Shown here: in pieces, positions 5,485 through 7,826 of the stretch
Layout of the letters: the number at the start of each line of letters is the position of its first letter
Numbering within the stretch: position 1 is the stretch's first letter
NCBI GenBank assembly: GCA_025352585.1
Contig: JANXTD010000953.1
Location: 1-7,826, forward strand
DNA: 7,826 nucleotides
Direction of reading: 5' to 3'
Source of the DNA: Fimbriiglobus sp.
GTDB lineage: Bacteria; Planctomycetota; Planctomycetia; Gemmatales; Gemmataceae
Notes under the pieces: generated by a model
Databases searched by the model: none
Seen by the model: only the letters and a program-made list of their open reading frames with translations
Told to the model about the DNA's origin: nothing
Position numbers and translations under genes: made by a program

Positions 5485-6378
5485 GTGACGAGCATGCTAC
5501 GACGCGGGGTTTGCGAGGTCCGGGGCGAAGTCGGGACAACCGACCTCGTCTGCTGGACGGCCTCGGGCTGGCTGCTCGGCGATGGGCGCGTCGCCCCGCC
5601 GGGCGACGTGCTTTCGGTTCGCGGCGAGGGCGACTTCTCGCTCCGCGAGCGGTGGCTCGCCTTCACGTTCCCCGGCGAGGGGTTCGCCCCCGTCCGGGTC
5701 CGCGGTCACCGTGGCGGCAAGTGGGAGACGGACCGCGGTCGCGTCGAGGTGATTCACCAGCCGGCCCCCGCGTTAATACAGGACGCCGTCCTGCGCAGGA
5801 CCGGCGGCAAACTGCTGAAGTTCGACGCCATCGACCTCCACACCGAGGCGTTACACCGCGCCTATGACATCAAGCGCCCCGGCCCAGCCCCTTACGAGTG
5901 CCGGCTCGTCGGCTACCACGGCGGCTGCTGGCGGGCGTCCGGCGGACAACTGCTCCTGCCCCAAGACCTCGCCCTCACCGGGCCGACTTGTGCCGGCGCG
6001 ACGCAATTCACGGTACCGATCCGCTGCCTCGACGGGGCGGTCGCCACCGGGTACGACGGGGGGCGGTTCGTGACGGAGTCGGGTCCGAAAGCGACGCTCG
6101 TCGGCCCGATCCCGCCTCGGGCGTCCACCAGTGAGGCCAGGATTCGGGCCGTGTTGTCCCGAGTGCCGGAGGAGCTGAAGTCAGTCACGCACCGTGAGGG
6201 CGTGACACGGCACGTTGGCGTCACGTCAGCGGAGGCCGCGTGGGCTGTGGCACGCGACCCAGGCCGGGGACGCCGCCGCCCGCCGCCGGCTGGCCGACTG
6301 CGTCCAGGAGCAAGGCGACCGCGGTCGAGCCGCTCTGTTGCGTCGCAGAAAGCCACGGCAACCCCACCGCAGGGTTGA
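5485..6378 (+). CDS. Unrecognised protein with W-x4-G motifs; C-terminus probably frameshifted
   Basis: No family is recognised for the main part. Seen from the GTG at 5485: 297 residues as it reads, no signal peptide and no membrane segment. The pattern W-x4-G-x-V/L recurs at Trp29 (GWLLGDGRV), Trp80 (KWETDRGRV) and Trp149 (CWRASGGQL), suggesting repeated small beta-rich units. The GTG start is preferred because GGAG lies 6 bases upstream and codons before it (ATA, TTG) are unlike the rest; an in-frame ATG at 5446 is the alternative. After about residue 260 the frame becomes Arg/Pro/Ser-rich and loses protein character, while the next frame encodes a recognisable domain ending (see 6263-6403). 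The gene is therefore either frameshifted, or carries a sequencing error in the G-run at 6266-6269. It has its own promoter upstream. Function unknown. Confidence 0.65.
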   Translation: MTSMLRRGVCEVRGEVGTTDLVCWTASGWLLGDGRVAPPGDVLSVRGEGDFSLRERWLAFTFPGEGFAPVRVRGHRGGKWETDRGRVEVIHQPAPALIQDAVLRRTGGKLLKFDAIDLHTEALHRAYDIKRPGPAPYECRLVGYHGGCWRASGGQLLLPQDLALTGPTCAGATQFTVPIRCLDGAVATGYDGGRFVTESGPKATLVGPIPPRASTSEARIRAVLSRVPEELKSVTHREGVTRHVGVTSAEAAWAVARDPGRGRRRPPPAGRLRPGARRPRSSRSVASQKATATPPQG

Positions 6379-6403
6379 CGACCCTTGCGGTGATTTCGAC
6401 TGA
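6263..6403 (+). other. Out-of-frame C-terminal domain of the preceding gene (Gemmata-type short domain)
   Basis: In the frame +1 to the gene at 5485, bases 6266-6346 read GDAAARRRLADCVQEQGD and then RGRAALLRR. This resembles the short domain common in Gemmata-type proteins, with core LADW.EE.GD..R..LR (the kind covered by TIGR02996). Removing one G from the run at 6266-6269 joins AWAVARDPGR to DAAARRRLADCVQEQGD, giving a smooth domain that ends at the TGA at 6401-6403. The domain assignment is from memory of the pattern. Confidence 0.5.
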
Positions 6404-6447
6404 GCGAGAATCCGTCGCGTGTGTGCGAGCGTTCCGTACCGGGACAA

Positions 6448-6478
6448 GAGGTCGCTGACCTCACCGCCTGGTGTCAGC
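6448..6478. repeat. Two overlapping, mutually exclusive hairpins
   Basis: GAGGTC-GCT-GACCTC (6448-6462) is a perfect 6-bp stem. Alternatively GCTGA (6454-6458) pairs with TCAGC (6474-6478) and CACC (6462-6465) with GGTG (6470-6473). The two cannot form together. There is no T-run, so this is not a clear terminator. It lies in the 220-base gap after the frameshifted gene. Confidence 0.3.
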
Positions 6479-6560
6479 GGACGCCACCAAGTCCACGGTT
6501 GGCGGGAGTGCATCACCGGGGGCACGCACTGGAGAAGAATCGAGTACTGGGAAGCATCGG

Positions 6561-6575
6561 CGTGATCGCGTCACG
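6561..6575. repeat. Dyad CGTGA-N5-TCACG upstream of promoter
   Basis: A perfect 5-bp inverted repeat with a 5-base centre (TCGCG), 13 bases upstream of the -35 box at 6589. The position fits an operator or activator site for the Cys-rich gene. The regulator is unknown. Confidence 0.35.
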
Positions 6576-6588
6576 GGCGGCATTCAGG

Positions 6589-6617
6589 TTGACTTCCCCC
6601 CGCGACGCGCCGATACT
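6589..6617 (+). promoter_or_regulatory. Promoter giving a probable leaderless transcript
   Basis: TTGACT (6589-6594), 17 bases, then GATACT (6612-6617): 5 of 6 and 4 of 6 matches to consensus. The expected start point, about 7 bases on, coincides with the ATG at 6624. There is no Shine-Dalgarno sequence before that ATG, so translation from a leaderless mRNA is likely. Confidence 0.5.
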
Positions 6618-6623
6618 CGACGT

Positions 6624-7073
6624 ATGGCTCGCGTCGCGCTCACCCTCTGGTTCACGGTCACGGCTCTGCTAGGGCCAAAGGTGTGCTGCTGCTCGTTCGC
6701 GGCGTCGCCCCGTCCGGTCACGCCCTCCGCCGCGGACGGCCAGTCGTCCCTCCCGTCAAAGCCGGTCAAGTCGTGTTGCGTGCCCGATGCCCCCCCGTGC
6801 GGCGAGCACGGCCAGCAAAGACCCGAACCTGGCAAGCCGTCGAAGTGCCCCTGCGAGCACGGCCAGCAGGTGAAGACCCTGCCGCAGAGCGGCCCCACGA
6901 CCGCGGAACTCGCGGCCCACCTGGAGTGGGTCGGCAACCTCTTCGTCGGTCTGCTCGCCTGCCCCGCGACCGATTTCGGCTCGACGACTTCAGTGACCGC
7001 CGATACCTCTCCGCCCGTCGTCAGGCCCGCGGGCCGCGACCTCCTCGCGGCCTATTCCCTGCTCCGCTGCTGA
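6624..7073 (+). CDS. Small exported Cys-rich protein, probable metal binding
   Basis: No named family is recognised. Seen: 149 residues. A hydrophobic N-terminal segment (VALTLWFTVTALLG, about 4-17) after a single Arg looks like a signal peptide or anchor. Then come a CCC triplet (21-23), a Cys-Cys pair at 51-52, Cys59, and Cys75/Cys77 in CPC. The phrase C-x(0-1)-EHGQQ occurs twice (59-65 and 77-82). Two further Cys lie at 112 and at the very last residue, 149. Paired Cys with nearby His suggests binding of a soft metal such as copper, silver or mercury in the periplasm; this is inference. The ATG at 6624 is chosen because the signal-like segment follows it and the promoter places the transcript start there; an in-frame upstream ATG at 6471 would put junk before the signal. 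A lipoprotein with a His-rich stretch follows after 179 bases on the same strand. Confidence 0.75.
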   Translation: MARVALTLWFTVTALLGPKVCCCSFAASPRPVTPSAADGQSSLPSKPVKSCCVPDAPPCGEHGQQRPEPGKPSKCPCEHGQQVKTLPQSGPTTAELAAHLEWVGNLFVGLLACPATDFGSTTSVTADTSPPVVRPAGRDLLAAYSLLRC

Positions 7074-7124
7074 ACCCTTCGCCGGACGCCGTTCTAGCGT
7101 CCCCTCCCGCCACCTGACCGTTCG

Positions 7125-7141
7125 CGGCGTCTCCGACGCCG
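7125..7141 (+). terminator. Short GC hairpin between the Cys-rich and lipoprotein genes
   Basis: CGGCGTC (7125-7131) pairs with GACGCCG (7135-7141) around the loop TCC, followed by GCGTTT. The T stretch is only three bases, so termination would be weak; it may instead be an attenuator or mRNA-stability hairpin. The 10-base word CACCTGACCG stands on each side of it at 7111-7120 and 7195-7204. Confidence 0.3.
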
Positions 7142-7252
7142 GCGTTTGACACCACTCGGGCCGTCGCGTCCTGGCCGCCCTCGTCCCCAGCCGTCACCTG
7201 ACCGCCGGCGTCCGTCGCCGCGCGTTTTCCACCTCTTGAACGGAGGGCCGTC

Positions 7253-7826
7253 ATGGTCCGCCTCACGCGTTCCGTCTCACTCGTCGCCGCCCTGGTCGGG
7301 GCGGCCTCCGTCCTGGCCGGCTGTTCCAACCCCACCGCGCCGTCCACGCCCGAGCCGTCGAAGTCCGCCGCCCCCGGCACCCCCCCGCAGACGCCGACGG
7401 GCGGCGGGGACCACGGGCACCAGGCGACCGCCCACGGCGGCATCGTGGTGCCCATCGGCAGCGACAGCTACCACGCCGAGGCGGTCTTCGAGAAGGGCGG
7501 CGTGCTTCGGCTCTACACCCTCGGCCAGAACGAGGCCGTCGTCCTCGAAGTCGAGGCCCAGCCGCTCACCGGGTTCGTCAAGGTCGAGGGCGGGGCGGAG
7601 TCGGAGTCGGTCATCCTCGCCGCGAAGCCGCAGCCCGGCGACAAGCCGGGCATGACCTCGCTGTTCGTCGGCCACCTGCCCAAGGAGATGGGCGGGAAGA
7701 AGGTCGAGGTGACGATCCCGTCGATCCGCATCGGCGACGAGCGGTTCCGGCTCGCGTTCAAGTCGGCCCCCGACGCCGGCGACCACGGGACGCCGCCGAA
7801 GGTGGCCGACGCGGACGAGCGGAAGC
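7253..7826 (+). CDS. Lipoprotein with His-rich stretch, likely metal-efflux associated; cut by window edge
   Basis: Seen: 191 complete codons open to the edge. The lipoprotein signal has Arg3/Arg6, a hydrophobic core and the lipobox LAGC with Cys24, so the mature protein is lipid-anchored. A Pro/Ser/Thr-rich tether (25-52) follows, then DHGHQATAHGG (53-63) with His54, His56 and His61 as possible metal ligands. A beta-rich domain comes next (HAEAVFEKGGVLRLYTLG, later FVGHLPKEMGGKKVEVTIP and RIGDERFRLAF). The pattern HGG, H-x-E, G-x-LRLY resembles the extra N-terminal domain of planctomycete proteins associated with CusB/CzcB-type heavy-metal efflux. It may be the periplasmic adaptor itself or a separate metal-binding lipoprotein; the missing part would decide. 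The start is well supported: GGAGG lies 6 bases before the ATG. It follows the Cys-rich exported protein on the same strand. Confidence 0.8.
   Translation, partial: MVRLTRSVSLVAALVGAASVLAGCSNPTAPSTPEPSKSAAPGTPPQTPTGGGDHGHQATAHGGIVVPIGSDSYHAEAVFEKGGVLRLYTLGQNEAVVLEVEAQPLTGFVKVEGGAESESVILAAKPQPGDKPGMTSLFVGHLPKEMGGKKVEVTIPSIRIGDERFRLAFKSAPDAGDHGTPPKVADADERK

Noticed and set aside
6201..6225. Inverted repeat CGTGAC/GTCACG inside the gene at 5485
   Set aside because: Short arms with a 13-base spacer within coding sequence of biased composition; likely chance.
7146..7151. TTGACA upstream of the lipoprotein as a promoter
   Set aside because: The sequence 16-18 bases downstream is GC-rich with no -10 box.
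1..7826. CRISPR array, insertion-sequence terminal repeats or rRNA
   Set aside because: No regularly spaced repeats, no transposase and no rRNA-like sequence were seen on either strand.

Overview
The window is high-GC bacterial DNA, most likely from a planctomycete and plausibly a Gemmata-like lineage. The reasons are the very GC-rich codon usage, a kdsB-pyrG pair, a C-terminal segment resembling the short domain typical of Gemmata-type genomes (motif around LADW.EE.GD..R), and a Cys-rich exported protein next to a His-bearing lipoprotein of the kind found near planctomycete metal-efflux genes. The taxonomy is an inference; no rRNA is present.

Layout. (a) 1-2424, minus strand: the housekeeping genes kdsB (CMP-Kdo synthetase) and then pyrG (CTP synthase, running off the left edge). 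PyrG makes the CTP that KdsB uses. pyrG has a convincing promoter of its own in the 120-base gap. (b) 2541-2635, minus strand: a selenocysteine tRNA gene (selC) with anticodon UCA, a long variable arm and discriminator G. (c) 2642-5447: a probable small integrative element beside the 5' end of selC. It holds a tyrosine recombinase (plus strand) and a convergent protein with a C-terminal helix-turn-helix (minus strand), whose stop codons overlap. Both ends carry a short matching sequence (CCAAACTCG followed by GGCTGTAT), and the right end is an AT-rich, dyad-rich region. (d) 5304-6403: a good promoter with a 10-bp palindrome in its spacer, then an unrecognised protein gene that appears frameshifted near 6266, so that its C-terminal domain lies in another frame. 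(e) 6589-7826: a probably leaderless Cys-rich exported protein, then a lipoprotein with a His-rich stretch running off the right edge. The pair looks like the start of a heavy-metal handling or efflux operon.

How the parts fit. The left third is stable core genome (nucleotide and Kdo metabolism plus the Sec tRNA). The middle looks like an accessory insertion at selC. The right part is probably metal stress or export. The best candidates for something undescribed are the two-gene recombinase plus large HTH-protein module at selC, the odd acceptor/T-stem pairing of the Sec tRNA, and the leaderless promoter of the Cys-rich gene.
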